Origin: Micromonospora sp. M71_S20
Lineage (GTDB): Bacteria > Actinomycetota > Actinomycetes > Mycobacteriales > Micromonosporaceae
Direction of reading: 5' to 3'
Length of the DNA stretch: 64,000 nt
Assembly: GCF_003664255.1 (NCBI RefSeq)
Contig: NZ_RCCV01000001.1
Span: forward strand, 1,116,001 to 1,180,000
Below are positions 35,329-44,013 of the stretch, in pieces. The notes below the pieces were generated by a model, which was given only the letters and a program-made list of their open reading frames with translations, was not told where the DNA came from and ran no database searches. Positions within the stretch are counted from its first letter, which is position 1; the number at the start of each line of letters is the position of its first letter. A program made the translations under genes and the position numbers.

Positions 35329-38072
35329 GTCGTGTCCGATCGCATCGTGGTTTCCTTGTCGCCGGAGGGCGAACCGACCGGGGCGACGCGCCGGCGCCGC
35401 GCGCCGCGCGCGCCCTTCGGCGGGTCGATGTGCACCAGCTCCGTACGGGTGCTGATCTTCAATTTCCGGTAGGCCCGCGTCAGGTGCTGCTCGACGGTGC
35501 TGACGGTGATGAACAGCCTGTCGCCGATCTCCCGGTTGGTGTGTCCGCGGGCGGCCAGGTTCACGACGCGACGCTCGGCGTCGGTCAGCGTGGCGAGCCC
35601 GTCCTTCGCGCCGGCCACGGCGGGGTCGAGGGTGTCGTCGGACGGCTTGAGCTTGCGCCGCAGCAGCTCGGCGTGGCAGCCCTCGGCGAGCTGGAGGGCG
35701 TGCGCGCCCATCATCTTGGCGCGCCCGAACTCGCCGAGCGCGTGCCCGGTCTGGCTCAGGTCCGCGAAGACGTGCGCCAGCTCGTGCCGGTCCCCGCTGG
35801 CGTGCAGCAGGTCCATCGCCTCGCGCAGCATCACCTGACGTTGCTTCGGCGCGTACGCCGCCGCCAGCGCCCGCAGCCCCATGCCCTTGGCGCGCGGGGC
35901 GTCGCCACCCGGCAGCGCCAGGTGTTCGGTGACCAGCTTCCGGGCCTGGTCGGGCCGGCCCATCCGCACGTACAGCCGGGCGAGGTCGACCCGCCACGGC
36001 AGCGCGGACGGATCGTCGGCGCCCCAGGTCACGGCGAGCTGGCCGGTGGTCTGGAAGTCGGCGAGCGCGGCGTGCCGCCGGTCCACGGCGTCGTAGTAGA
36101 CGCCCCGGGCCCGCAGGTACTGCGGCCAGAACAGGCTCTGACGCATGGCGGCCGGCGTCGGCTCCCGTAGGGCGGCCTCGGCCCGGTCGAGCTGCCCGGT
36201 CATCGTGCAGGCCAGCACCAGGTGCGCGAGCGGCGAGCCGACGGCGACGCCCCAGGCGGCGAGCGGCATCGTGGCCAGCGCGTCGCGCGCGTGCCGCTCG
36301 GCGGCGGCGAGGTCGCCGCGGCACAGGGCGACGGCGGCCCGTACGTCGGTCAGGACGGCCCGCCAGCTCGTGATCCCGTGCGACTCGGCCTCCTCGGCCA
36401 GCTTCTCGCACCAGTCGGCGGCGCGGTCGAGCTGGTCGGCGCCGATCAGCACCCGCAGCGCGTGCCACACCGACACCAGGAGGGAGTCACCGGGGCGGGC
36501 GCGTTGCAGCACCTCCTCGGCGCGGTCGACCGCCGCGCCCGGCCCGGGGTCGCCCGGGTCGTCGCCGCCGTGCGGGCGGCAGTGCCGCAGCCACTCGCGG
36601 GTGGCGAGGTGGTCGGCGCCCAGGTCCGGATCCGGGTGCGTGGTGAGGTCGCCCACCGCGCCCAGCGCCTCCATCGCCTCGTCGTGCCTGCCCTGCCAGG
36701 CGAGCGACCGGGCGAGCAGCAGCGTGTCGGCCTCGTCGAGGTGGCCGGCGCGCGCCGCCGCCGCCAGCGACGACAGGTGACGCGGAACCGCCTCGGGGTC
36801 GCTGCGCCAGTGCACCCGGACGAGGGCCGCCTCCACGGCGGCCCGCTCGCGGGCGTCCTCGGTGGATCGCAGCGCCAGTTCCAGGCAGTCCACGGCGTGC
36901 CGTGCGGCGCCCCCGGCGACGGCCTCCCCGGCCGCCGCGACGAGCACCGGCGCGGCCCAGGACCCGGCCGGCTCACCGACGCCCACCAGGTGCGCGGCCA
37001 CCTCGGCGGCGGACGCGCCGTCCTCGTGGAGCAGGCGTGCGGCCCGCGACCGCAGTGCCGACTGCGTCTGCGGCGGGCAGTCGTCGAGCACCGCCGCACG
37101 TACCGCCGGATGGTGGTAGGAGTGCCCCTCGGTGAGGCCCGCCTCGGCGAGCGCGCCGAGCACCTGCCGGGTGGTCGCCGCGCAGAGGCCCACCAGCCCG
37201 GTGACGAGCCCGGCGGACGCGGCCGGGCCGACGACCGCGAGCGCGCGGGCGACGTCGAGCAGCCGGGGGTCGCTGCGGTGCAGGCAGGCGAGCGCGGCCT
37301 GGACGAACGACGCACCCACCGTCGGCGCGACCTCCCCGTCGGCGCCGGTGAGGGCGTCGTCGAGCAGCGCGTGCACGAGCATCGGGTTGCCGCCGCTGAC
37401 GGCGTGCGCGGACGCGGCGAGCCGCCGGGCGGCCTCCGGCCGGATCCGCTCGGCGAGCAGCCGCCCGACGCCGTCGGGCGACAGCGGGAGCAGCCGCAGG
37501 TGACGGCAGTGCGGCTGGCGCGTGAGTTCCGCACGGAACGCCGCCGCCTCGGGCCGCGCGCCCACGCATCCGCTGAGCACGAGCAGCACCCGCGCGAAAC
37601 GGATGCGCCGTTGCAGGTACAGCAGCGCCTGCAACGACAGGGAATCCGCGAACTGGACGTCGTCGACGACCACCACCAGGGGCCGGTCGGCGGCGACGTC
37701 GAGGAGGACCTGGCAGACGTCCTCCAGCAGTTGCGCGTCACCGTGCCGCAGGGTGGGGGCGTCCGGGTCTCCCGCCGGCCCGGTGTCGCGCCGCAGCAGT
37801 GGCAGGTGGTCCGTCGAGGTGGTCTGGGCCCGGAGGCTGTGGAACAGCTGTCCCACCACCCCCAGGGGGATCATGCTCTCCGCGACCGAACAGGCGGCGG
37901 TCAGCACCAGCGCGCCCTCGCCGGCGGCCACCTCGGTCACGGCGTTCACCAGCCGGGTCTTCCCGCTGGCGACGCCGCCGTCGACCAGCGCGACCCGGCC
38001 CTGTCCCGCGGCAGCCGTCGCGTACGCCTCGGCGAGGTCGGACAGCAGGTGTTCTCTCTCGATCAGTGCCAT
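35325..38072 (-). CDS. LAL-family LuxR transcriptional regulator
   Basis: ATG 38072 with GGAGGTGA five bases upstream is preferred over the GTG at 38081. The 915-residue protein has an N-terminal ATPase with a Walker A-like GGVASGKTRL and Walker B VVVVDDVQF, a long helical TPR-like middle, and a C-terminal LuxR domain (LTDAERRVVNLAARGHTN, then VSTVEQHLTRAYRKL). A basic, disordered tail follows. Large LAL proteins are pathway activators in actinomycete clusters. It is co-translated with the isocyanide synthase, so it probably activates its own operon. Confidence 0.93.
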   Translation of the reverse strand: MALIEREHLLSDLAEAYATAAAGQGRVALVDGGVASGKTRLVNAVTEVAAGEGALVLTAACSVAESMIPLGVVGQLFHSLRAQTTSTDHLPLLRRDTGPAGDPDAPTLRHGDAQLLEDVCQVLLDVAADRPLVVVVDDVQFADSLSLQALLYLQRRIRFARVLLVLSGCVGARPEAAAFRAELTRQPHCRHLRLLPLSPDGVGRLLAERIRPEAARRLAASAHAVSGGNPMLVHALLDDALTGADGEVAPTVGASFVQAALACLHRSDPRLLDVARALAVVGPAASAGLVTGLVGLCAATTRQVLGALAEAGLTEGHSYHHPAVRAAVLDDCPPQTQSALRSRAARLLHEDGASAAEVAAHLVGVGEPAGSWAAPVLVAAAGEAVAGGAARHAVDCLELALRSTEDARERAAVEAALVRVHWRSDPEAVPRHLSSLAAAARAGHLDEADTLLLARSLAWQGRHDEAMEALGAVGDLTTHPDPDLGADHLATREWLRHCRPHGGDDPGDPGPGAAVDRAEEVLQRARPGDSLLVSVWHALRVLIGADQLDRAADWCEKLAEEAESHGITSWRAVLTDVRAAVALCRGDLAAAERHARDALATMPLAAWGVAVGSPLAHLVLACTMTGQLDRAEAALREPTPAAMRQSLFWPQYLRARGVYYDAVDRRHAALADFQTTGQLAVTWGADDPSALPWRVDLARLYVRMGRPDQARKLVTEHLALPGGDAPRAKGMGLRALAAAYAPKQRQVMLREAMDLLHASGDRHELAHVFADLSQTGHALGEFGRAKMMGAHALQLAEGCHAELLRRKLKPSDDTLDPAVAGAKDGLATLTDAERRVVNLAARGHTNREIGDRLFITVSTVEQHLTRAYRKLKISTRTELVHIDPPKGARGARRRRVAPVGSPSGDKETTMRSDTT

Positions 38073-38117
38073 GTGGGTCACCTCCGGACACTCCTGAGGC
38101 TCGGGTCGACCGGCGAC

Positions 38118-38909
38118 TCACCCCGGTGGTTCGGCGTTGGCGACCGTGGCGGCGCCGCGCGAGGCCGAGCTGAGCGACCGGGTGTGCGCCCTGATGCTGC
38201 GCAGCACCGCGGACATGTTGTCGTTGAGATAGAAGTGACCGCCGGGGTGGACGACGAACTCGAACCCCGCGTCGGTGTGTTCCCGCCACGCCTTCGCCTC
38301 GTCGACCGTCACCCGCGGGTCGCTGTCGCCGATGTGCGCGACGATCGGGCAGTCCAGGCGCGGCCCGGGCCGGTACTCGTAGGTCTCGGCAGCGGTGTAG
38401 TCGGAGCGGATGGCCGGCAGGACCATCTGCAGCACGTCCTCGTCCTCCAGCAGCGCGCTGTCGGTGCCCGCCAGGGCGCGTACCTCGGCGATCAGGCCGG
38501 CGTCGTCCCGCAGGTGGGTCCGCTCCTCCCTGCGGAGGTGCGGCGCCCGCCTGCCGGAGACGAACAGCGCGGTCGGGCCGACGCCCGCCCGCCACAGCCG
38601 CAGCGCGACCTCGAAGCCGATGGTCGCGCCGAGGCTGTGGCCGAAGACGGTGATCGGCCGGTCGACCAGCGGCAGCAGCGCCGCCACCAGTCGGTCCGCG
38701 ATCTCGTGGGCCGAGGTGAGGCCGGGCTCCCGCAACCGGTCCTGCCGACCGGGGTACTGGACGGCGAGCACGTCGATCTCGGGTGCGAGCGTCCTGGCCA
38801 CCCGGGCGAAGTAGCTCGCCGAGCCGCCGGCGTGCGGCAGGCACAGCAGCCTGGTCGCCGCGTCGTCCGCCGGGTGGAACCGTCGCACCCACAGGTCGGT
38901 GTCCGTCAT
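38118..38909 (-). CDS. Type II thioesterase
   Basis: The 263-residue alpha/beta hydrolase starts at ATG 38909. It begins with the RffTE-like CLPHAGGSASYF, has the nucleophile in FGHSLGA, Asp in IGDSDPRV and His in PGGHFYL. Type II thioesterases remove wrong acyl groups from carrier proteins of PKS and NRPS systems. It lies 45 bp upstream of the LAL gene and 55 bp downstream of the small peptide gene. It could serve the PKS, the C-A-T-TE NRPS or the A-T-R NRPS. Confidence 0.92.
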   Translation of the reverse strand: MTDTDLWVRRFHPADDAATRLLCLPHAGGSASYFARVARTLAPEIDVLAVQYPGRQDRLREPGLTSAHEIADRLVAALLPLVDRPITVFGHSLGATIGFEVALRLWRAGVGPTALFVSGRRAPHLRREERTHLRDDAGLIAEVRALAGTDSALLEDEDVLQMVLPAIRSDYTAAETYEYRPGPRLDCPIVAHIGDSDPRVTVDEAKAWREHTDAGFEFVVHPGGHFYLNDNMSAVLRSIRAHTRSLSSASRGAATVANAEPPG

Positions 38910-38964
38910 CTCGTCCCCCGCGAATCGGATGGTGGCTGCCGGTGGCGGTCGCCCCCGGATTCCG

Positions 38965-39138
38965 TCAGCGGCCCGCGTCCGCCCGGGCCTCGCTCCAGCT
39001 GATGGTGGTGGGCCGGACGGCCGCCAAGTCACTGGTGGTCCAGCTGTCCACGACGTCGATCCGGACGTCGCTCTCCGCCGGAGCGTCGGCGCCGTCGAAG
39101 AAGAAGGCATTGAGAATCTCGGTCGCATTGACAGACAT
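38965..39138 (-). CDS. 57-residue peptide of unknown function
   Basis: ATG 39138 follows AGGGGA; the peptide begins MSVNATEILNAFFFDGADA and ends SWSEARADAGR. It has an acidic, helix-prone first half and a Trp/Thr/Ser-rich second half (DSWTTSDLAAVRPTTISW), with no Cys. It is first in the operon with the type II thioesterase and LAL regulator. The leader-plus-core look makes it a possible substrate of the YcaO/SagB pair 28 kb away, where only oxazole-type rings from Ser or Thr could form, but nothing proves this. It might equally be a small carrier or binding protein. I do not recognise a family. Confidence 0.55.
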   Translation of the reverse strand: MSVNATEILNAFFFDGADAPAESDVRIDVVDSWTTSDLAAVRPTTISWSEARADAGR

Positions 39139-39715
39139 GGGAGTCCCCTCTCGCACAGCTTGGCCCAGTGGTGCGGAACGCCACCTAAACCTGCTGTACG
39201 GGTACGTGTTTCAACAAGGTCTGCGTTCATCGTCTACGCGAAGGTTCATCACAGCGCATTCGTGAATCGCTCATACCCGTCACGCGCGGCAGGCCCGGTG
39301 ACTTTTGTCAATACCCTAGCGGGCCGCCCAGGCGCCGGAAGCGCGGCCTCCAGGCCGGATCCGCGACCAGGGAAACCCTTGCGCGACAGGGGGTCGGGTG
39401 CGGTGCGGCGGCCGGCGGAGCGGGCCGGGGGAATTGCTCCCCACCGGCCGTGGGAGCAACCTTCGGCAGCTCACCGGCACCGTTCCCCGTCCGGCCGTGC
39501 GCCGTTCACCCGGCCCGGGTGACGGTCTCATGCCCCACCACCACCCGACAATGCCTGACCAGCAACTCCACACTGCCAACCCAATGACACCCGCCATGCA
39601 CCCCCACCTCCTGCGGGGTGCCCTAGGGGTGCCTCGCCAATGACCGCCGATGGGAAACTCGGACCCCGCCGGAAACACACCACCCCGGCCACATCCCACC
39701 CCCCGGAGCAAACCC
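39139..39715. other. Divergent intergenic region between the 57-residue peptide and the second SARP
   Basis: No convincing gene is seen in these 577 bp. A perfect TTGACA lies on the minus strand near 39305-39310, but no matching -10 follows at normal spacing. GTTCATC occurs twice, 19 bp apart, near 39225-39250. The right part changes to C-rich composition and carries the GGGGTGCC repeats listed separately. Confidence 0.4.
39615..39633 (+). promoter_or_regulatory. Two GGGGTGCC repeats 11 bp apart, candidate SARP site
   Basis: GGGGTGCC is at 39615-39622 and 39626-39633, one helical turn apart, about 80 bp upstream of the second SARP gene. The geometry matches SARP half-sites, so autoregulation is possible. 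Two copies only, hence modest confidence. Confidence 0.4.
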
Positions 39716-40495
39716 ATGCGCTTCTCCGTACTCGGCAGCACCGAAGTCACCAACAACGGCCACCACCTCGAACTCGGCGGAATCAGACAACGCGCAATCC
39801 TCGGCTACCTCCTCCTCAACGCCAACAAAGTCGTCGCCACCAGCCAGATCCTGCACGCCATGTGGGACGGCAACCCACCCCCCACCGCCCGCAAAATGGT
39901 CCAGAACGCCGTCTCCGGCATCCGCCGCATGCTCACCCACAACACCGACCCCACCACCAACCCCACCCTGCGCACCCACCCACCCGGCTACCAACTGCGC
40001 ATCGACACCGAAACCATCGACCTCTACCGCTTCCGCCGACTCGTCCGCGAAGGCCGCAACGCCACCACCAACGGCAACCCCCACCGCGCCGCCCAACTCC
40101 TCACCGAAGGACTCACCCTCTGGCGCGGACGCGCCCTCGCCGACCTCGTCGAAACCGGCACCTGCTGGTCAGAACTCGCCGCCATCGAAGACGAACGACT
40201 CTCCGCACTCGAAGACCGCCTCGACGCCGAACTCGCCTGCGGCCGACACCGCGAAATCACCCCCGAACTCGAAATCCTCACCGCCACCGAACCCATGCGC
40301 GAACGCCTCTGCCACCAATTCATGCTCGCCCTCTACCGCAGCGGCCGCCAAGTCGACGCCCTCCGCGTCTACCGACGCACCCGCGAAGCCCTCGTCGACG
40401 GCCTCGGCCTCGAACCCGGCCGCAGCCTCCAAGAACTCCAACAACGCATCCTCGAACACGACGCCAAAATCCAGATCCCCGCACTGACCCACTAA
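39716..40495 (+). CDS. Second SARP-family regulator
   Basis: ATG 39716 behind CGGAG gives 259 residues, a minimal SARP: winged helix from MRFSVLGSTEV to YQLRIDTE, then the activation domain with DLYRFRRLV, LTLWRGRALADL and LEPGRSLQEL. No ATPase or sensor domain is present. Its coding strand is very unlike its neighbours: almost all third positions are C or A and G is rare, so it was probably acquired separately. It is divergent from the 57-residue peptide gene and convergent with the P450 gene. Confidence 0.92.
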   Translation: MRFSVLGSTEVTNNGHHLELGGIRQRAILGYLLLNANKVVATSQILHAMWDGNPPPTARKMVQNAVSGIRRMLTHNTDPTTNPTLRTHPPGYQLRIDTETIDLYRFRRLVREGRNATTNGNPHRAAQLLTEGLTLWRGRALADLVETGTCWSELAAIEDERLSALEDRLDAELACGRHREITPELEILTATEPMRERLCHQFMLALYRSGRQVDALRVYRRTREALVDGLGLEPGRSLQELQQRILEHDAKIQIPALTH

Positions 40496-40552
40496 CCCAC
40501 CCCACACCAGCCACGGCCGCCTGCCGGCACCGCCCCGGCGCCCTCGGACACG

Positions 40553-40609
40553 ATCAGGCGCAGCGGCTTCCGACGGTCTCGCCGACCGTGGGGAGCCACT
40601 GCGCCTGAT
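40553..40609. terminator. Long nested hairpin between convergent SARP and P450 genes
   Basis: The outer arms start ATCAGGCGCAG (40553) and end CTGCGCCTGAT (40609) and continue with one mismatch and one wobble for about 19 bp. An inner stem ACGGTC/GACCGT sits in the loop. It is placed to stop both converging transcripts. Confidence 0.65.
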
Positions 40610-40662
40610 GCGGTCCGCACCGCCGTCCGATCGCCGAGCCGGCCGGACGGCGCGGTGTCCGC

Positions 40663-41895
40663 CTACCGGTGGTTCAGCAGCACCGGCAGCGACGCGACGT
40701 CGTTGGCCATGAACGAGCGCAACGGCTGGATCTCGTCCGGCGGCACGGCGAGCGCGAGGCGCGGGAAGCGTGCGAACAGCGCCGGCACCGCGACGGCCGC
40801 CTCCAGTCGTGCCAGGCGGGCGCCGGGGCAGAAGTGCGGGCCCGCCCCGAACGCGAGGTGCTCCTTGTTCTCCCGGTCGATGTCGAACACGCCCGGGTTG
40901 TCGTGAACGGCCGGGTCGCGGCCGTGCGCCAGGTAGCTGATGAGGATGGCGTCGCCCGCCCGGATGACGACCCCCTCGCCGAGGTCGATGTCCTCCTTCG
41001 CCCAGCGCATCGGCAGCGCTGCCACCGGGCAGTGCGCCCGCAGCGCCTCCTCGATCGCGTCCGGCCAGCGGGCCGGGTCGGCCAGCAGGGTCGCCAGCTG
41101 GTCCGGGTTGGCGAGCAGCTCGCGGACGGTGTGGTCGATCAGCGTCACGGTCGTCTGGCTGCCGCCGCCGATGAGCAGCAGCAGCATGTCGACCAGCTCC
41201 TGCTCGCTGAGCGGCTCCTCGCCCTCCACCCGGGCCGCCATCAGGAAGCTCGTCAGGTCGTCGGAGGGCTCGCGGCGCTTGAGGTCGATCAGCGTACGCA
41301 TGGCGACGTTCATGTCGACGTAGACCGCCGCCGACTCCTCCTCCGGCACGTTGTCGGTGTTCAGCACCACCCGCAGGATGCGCAGCACCTCGGGCCGCAG
41401 GTCGTCCGGCACCCCGAAGAGGTCGCAGATCATCCTGGTCGGCAACTGCTGGGAGTAGGTGGTGTGCAGGTCGACCGGCTCGTCCGACGGGCGCGTGGCC
41501 AGGTCGTCGAGCAGCCGCCCGGCGATGAGTTCCAGGTGCGGGCGCATCGCGTCGATCCGCTTCGGGGTCAGCGCGGGCGCCACGAGCTGCCGCAGGCGCT
41601 GGTGCTCGCGGCCCTCCGCCGTGGACATCGACTCGACGTCCACCCACGGCGACAGCCACTTGATCTCGCCGGGGGTGTAGCTGGGCACGTTCTTCTTGAC
41701 GTTGCGGGAGACCCCGGGGTGGGTCAGCAGGCGCCGGACCACGTCACCGCGGGTGATCGACCATGCCAACATGCCTTCCGGCAGCTCGACGGCCACCGCG
41801 GGGCCGGCCGCGCGCAACTCGTCGATCTGCGCGTACAGGCACTTGCCGCCGCGACTGTCGATCTGGGTGGTGGGGGCAGCGCTGAAGTCGACCAT
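40663..41895 (-). CDS. Cytochrome P450 with altered I-helix acid
   Basis: ATG 41895 after AGGAGG gives 410 residues. The haem-binding loop is FGAGPHFCPGARLARLE and the ExxR motif is EEALR. The I-helix reads LIGGGSQTTV: the position normally held by Glu or Asp before the conserved Thr is Gln247. Loss of the acid is seen in some P450s with unusual oxygen activation, so the reaction may not be a plain hydroxylation. It diverges from the hydroxyacyl-CoA dehydrogenase gene. Substrate unknown, possibly the prenylated or peptide product. Confidence 0.93.
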   Translation of the reverse strand: MVDFSAAPTTQIDSRGGKCLYAQIDELRAAGPAVAVELPEGMLAWSITRGDVVRRLLTHPGVSRNVKKNVPSYTPGEIKWLSPWVDVESMSTAEGREHQRLRQLVAPALTPKRIDAMRPHLELIAGRLLDDLATRPSDEPVDLHTTYSQQLPTRMICDLFGVPDDLRPEVLRILRVVLNTDNVPEEESAAVYVDMNVAMRTLIDLKRREPSDDLTSFLMAARVEGEEPLSEQELVDMLLLLIGGGSQTTVTLIDHTVRELLANPDQLATLLADPARWPDAIEEALRAHCPVAALPMRWAKEDIDLGEGVVIRAGDAILISYLAHGRDPAVHDNPGVFDIDRENKEHLAFGAGPHFCPGARLARLEAAVAVPALFARFPRLALAVPPDEIQPLRSFMANDVASLPVLLNHR

Positions 41896-42049
41896 AGTGC
41901 GCCTCCTACGATGGTGAGTTAACGCAGAAAAAGGTAACTGTCGATCGGGAACTGCCGGGTAACCGCTTTCTCGCACCCGCCACGAATTCGACTGGACAAA
42001 GGCGCAGATCATTGCGTCGGGACCTCGGGCCAACCTATCGTCCTTTCAC

Positions 42050-42059
42050 GACACGTGTC
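42050..42059. promoter_or_regulatory. Palindrome GACACGTGTC in a divergent promoter region
   Basis: A perfect 10-bp palindrome lies 77 bp before the dehydrogenase start and 155 bp before the P450 start. It could be an operator shared by the two; no regulator is assigned. Confidence 0.3.
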
Positions 42060-42135
42060 AGGGAGCGGCGATCCCGCCCTACTCACCGAATTCCGCGGCA
42101 ACCCCATTTGTTAACGCGTGTGCGGAGGCAGAAAC

Positions 42136-42999
42136 ATGGACAGGATTCGCCGGGTCGGCGTCGTCGGGTGCGGGGTCATGGGCGCCGGGATCGCCGAGAC
42201 GTGCGCGAGGGCCGGGTTGGACGTGCTCGTCGCGGTGTCGCGGCCGGCCTCCGTCGTACCGGGCCGGGCGCGGCTGACCGCGTCGCTGGACCGCGCGGTG
42301 GGCCGGGGCAAGCTGAGCGAGGCGGACCGGGACGCGACGCTGGGCCGGGTGTCCTTCACCGCCGACCTGACGGACTTCGCCGACCGGCAGCTGGTCATCG
42401 AGGCCGCGTCGGAGCAGGAGTCGATCAAGCTCGACGTGTTCGCCACCCTCGACAAGGTCGTCGAGGACGAGGACGCCATCCTCGGCTCGAACACGTCCTC
42501 CCTGCCGATCGTGAAGCTCGGCGGCGTCACCGCCAGGCCCGAGCAGGTGGTGGGCATCCACTTCTTCAACCCCGCGCCGGTGCTCCCCCTCGTGGAGGTC
42601 GTCGGCTCGGTGCGTACGGACGTGCGGACCGTCGAGACCGTCGACGCGTTCGTCACGGAGGTGCTTGGCAAGCAGGTCGTCCGCGCCAAGGACCGCGCGG
42701 GCTTCGTGGTGAACGCGCTGCTGATCCCGTACCTGCTCTCCGCCGTCCGGATGGTGGAGTCCGGGATGGCGTCGGTGGCCGACATCGACAAGGCGATGAC
42801 GCTCGGCTGCGCGCACCCGATGGGTCCGCTGCGCCTCGTCGACCTGATCGGGCTCGACATCGTGGCCGCCATCAGCGAGTCGCTGTACCGGGAGTTCCGG
42901 GAGCCGCACTACTCGCCGCCGCCGCTGCTCGCCCGCATGGTGGCCGGCGGGATGCTCGGCAAGAAGTGCGGCCGGGGTTTCTACGAGTACGGGCGATGA
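42136..42999 (+). CDS. 3-hydroxyacyl-CoA dehydrogenase family protein
   Basis: ATG 42136 after GGAGG gives 287 residues. The N-terminal Rossmann motif GVVGCGVMGAGIAE, the catalytic-region GIHFFNPAPVLPLVEVV and the C-terminal GPLRLVDLIGLD are typical of 3-hydroxybutyryl-CoA dehydrogenases (FadB2/Hbd). Family members in antibiotic clusters also oxidise hydroxyacyl-ACP precursors of unusual extender units. It is translationally coupled (ATGA) to the YbaK-like gene. No FkbH-like glyceryl-loading gene is seen, so a methoxymalonyl pathway is not supported. Confidence 0.9.
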   Translation: MDRIRRVGVVGCGVMGAGIAETCARAGLDVLVAVSRPASVVPGRARLTASLDRAVGRGKLSEADRDATLGRVSFTADLTDFADRQLVIEAASEQESIKLDVFATLDKVVEDEDAILGSNTSSLPIVKLGGVTARPEQVVGIHFFNPAPVLPLVEVVGSVRTDVRTVETVDAFVTEVLGKQVVRAKDRAGFVVNALLIPYLLSAVRMVESGMASVADIDKAMTLGCAHPMGPLRLVDLIGLDIVAAISESLYREFREPHYSPPPLLARMVAGGMLGKKCGRGFYEYGR

Positions 43000-43493
43000 G
43001 CACGTACGAGAGGCTGACCAGGCTGCTGGAGTCGCAGGGCGCGCGATTCCGCCTCATCCCGCACGAACCGCAGGGGGTCACCTCCCCGGCCAGCCGGTTG
43101 CGCGGCCACCCGCTGTCCCAGGCGGCCAAGTGCATCGTCGCGCGGGTCAAGCTCGGCAAGAAGGTGAACCGCTTCGTGCTGGCCGTCGTGCCCGGCGACC
43201 GACTGGTCGCGCTCGACGCGTTGCGGCAGATGTGGGACGGCACCTACGTGTCGTTCGCGACCAGGGAGACGGCCGAGGAGCTGTCCGGCTGCGTCAGCGG
43301 CACGATCGTCCCGTTCAGCTTCCGCGACGACCTGGAACTGGTGGTGGACCCTCGGCTGCTCGACGAGCCGGAGATCTACTTCAACGCCGCCCGGCTCGAC
43401 GTGTCGATCGCCCTGGACACGCGCGACTACGTACGCCTGGCCGGGCCGAGGATCGCGTACATCGCCGGAGCGTCCCTCGCGGAGGTGGGCTGA
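42996..43493 (+). CDS. YbaK/ProX-type aminoacyl-tRNA deacylase domain protein
   Basis: The 165-residue protein overlaps the dehydrogenase stop by 4 bp. The YbaK fold is recognised from HEPQGVTSPASRLRGH, the lysine in QAAKCIVARVK, and LSGCVSGTIVPFSF. Stand-alone members hydrolyse mischarged tRNAs such as Cys- or Ala-tRNA(Pro). In a cluster that also encodes a Leu/Phe-tRNA transferase homologue, it may guard a tRNA pool from an unusual amino acid, or may take part in tRNA-dependent assembly. This is inference; the fold assignment is firm. Confidence 0.85.
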   Translation: MSTYERLTRLLESQGARFRLIPHEPQGVTSPASRLRGHPLSQAAKCIVARVKLGKKVNRFVLAVVPGDRLVALDALRQMWDGTYVSFATRETAEELSGCVSGTIVPFSFRDDLELVVDPRLLDEPEIYFNAARLDVSIALDTRDYVRLAGPRIAYIAGASLAEVG

Positions 43494-43496
43494 ACC

Positions 43497-43985
43497 ATGG
43501 AACTCGTCGACCGGCTGCACCGCGTCCTCGCCGACGCGAAGTACCTGTCCCTGTCCACGGTTTCCCCCGACCGCCGGCCGTGGACGGCGGTGCTGCAGTA
43601 CGCGTGGCTGCCCGACCCGCTGCGCTTCCTGTTCGGCTCCGCGACCCAGTCCCGGCACAGCCGGCACGTGGCGGCCCGCCCGACGGTGAGCGGGGCGCTC
43701 TTCGTCACCGGCGACGGCGGGCTCACCGAGGTCGACGGCGCCCAGTTCACCGGCACCTGCCGGGAGCTGACCGCCGACGAGGTACGCGCCCACCACGGCA
43801 CGTTCTACGACGCCCTGCTGCCGGACGAGACCAGCAGGGCGGAGTACACCCTGCCCGTGTCGGCGCTGCTGCCGCCGGCGGAGCACCGCATCTACCAGAT
43901 CTCGGTGGACCGCGTGTGGCTCGTCGACACCAGCACCTGGATCGAGGACCGGATCGACCGCCGGATCGAGGTGGACCTGCCCTGA
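43497..43985 (+). CDS. PNPOx-like flavin-binding protein
   Basis: ATG 43497, 3 bp after the YbaK stop, gives 162 residues. The split-barrel pattern LADAKYLSLSTVSPDRRPW then RPTVSGALFVTGDG is characteristic of the pyridoxamine-5-phosphate oxidase-like superfamily, which binds FMN or F420. It ends the three-gene dehydrogenase-YbaK-PNPOx operon. A redox step on a pathway intermediate is likely; cofactor and substrate are not readable. Confidence 0.82.
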   Translation: MELVDRLHRVLADAKYLSLSTVSPDRRPWTAVLQYAWLPDPLRFLFGSATQSRHSRHVAARPTVSGALFVTGDGGLTEVDGAQFTGTCRELTADEVRAHHGTFYDALLPDETSRAEYTLPVSALLPPAEHRIYQISVDRVWLVDTSTWIEDRIDRRIEVDLP

Positions 43986-44013
43986 GCGGGGCGGGTCCAC
44001 CCCGGTCCCGGGG

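Noticed and set aside
39316-39756. A 146-codon minus-strand frame upstream of the second SARP.
   Set aside because: It overlaps the SARP start and the promoter repeats, and its codon pattern is that of a shadow.
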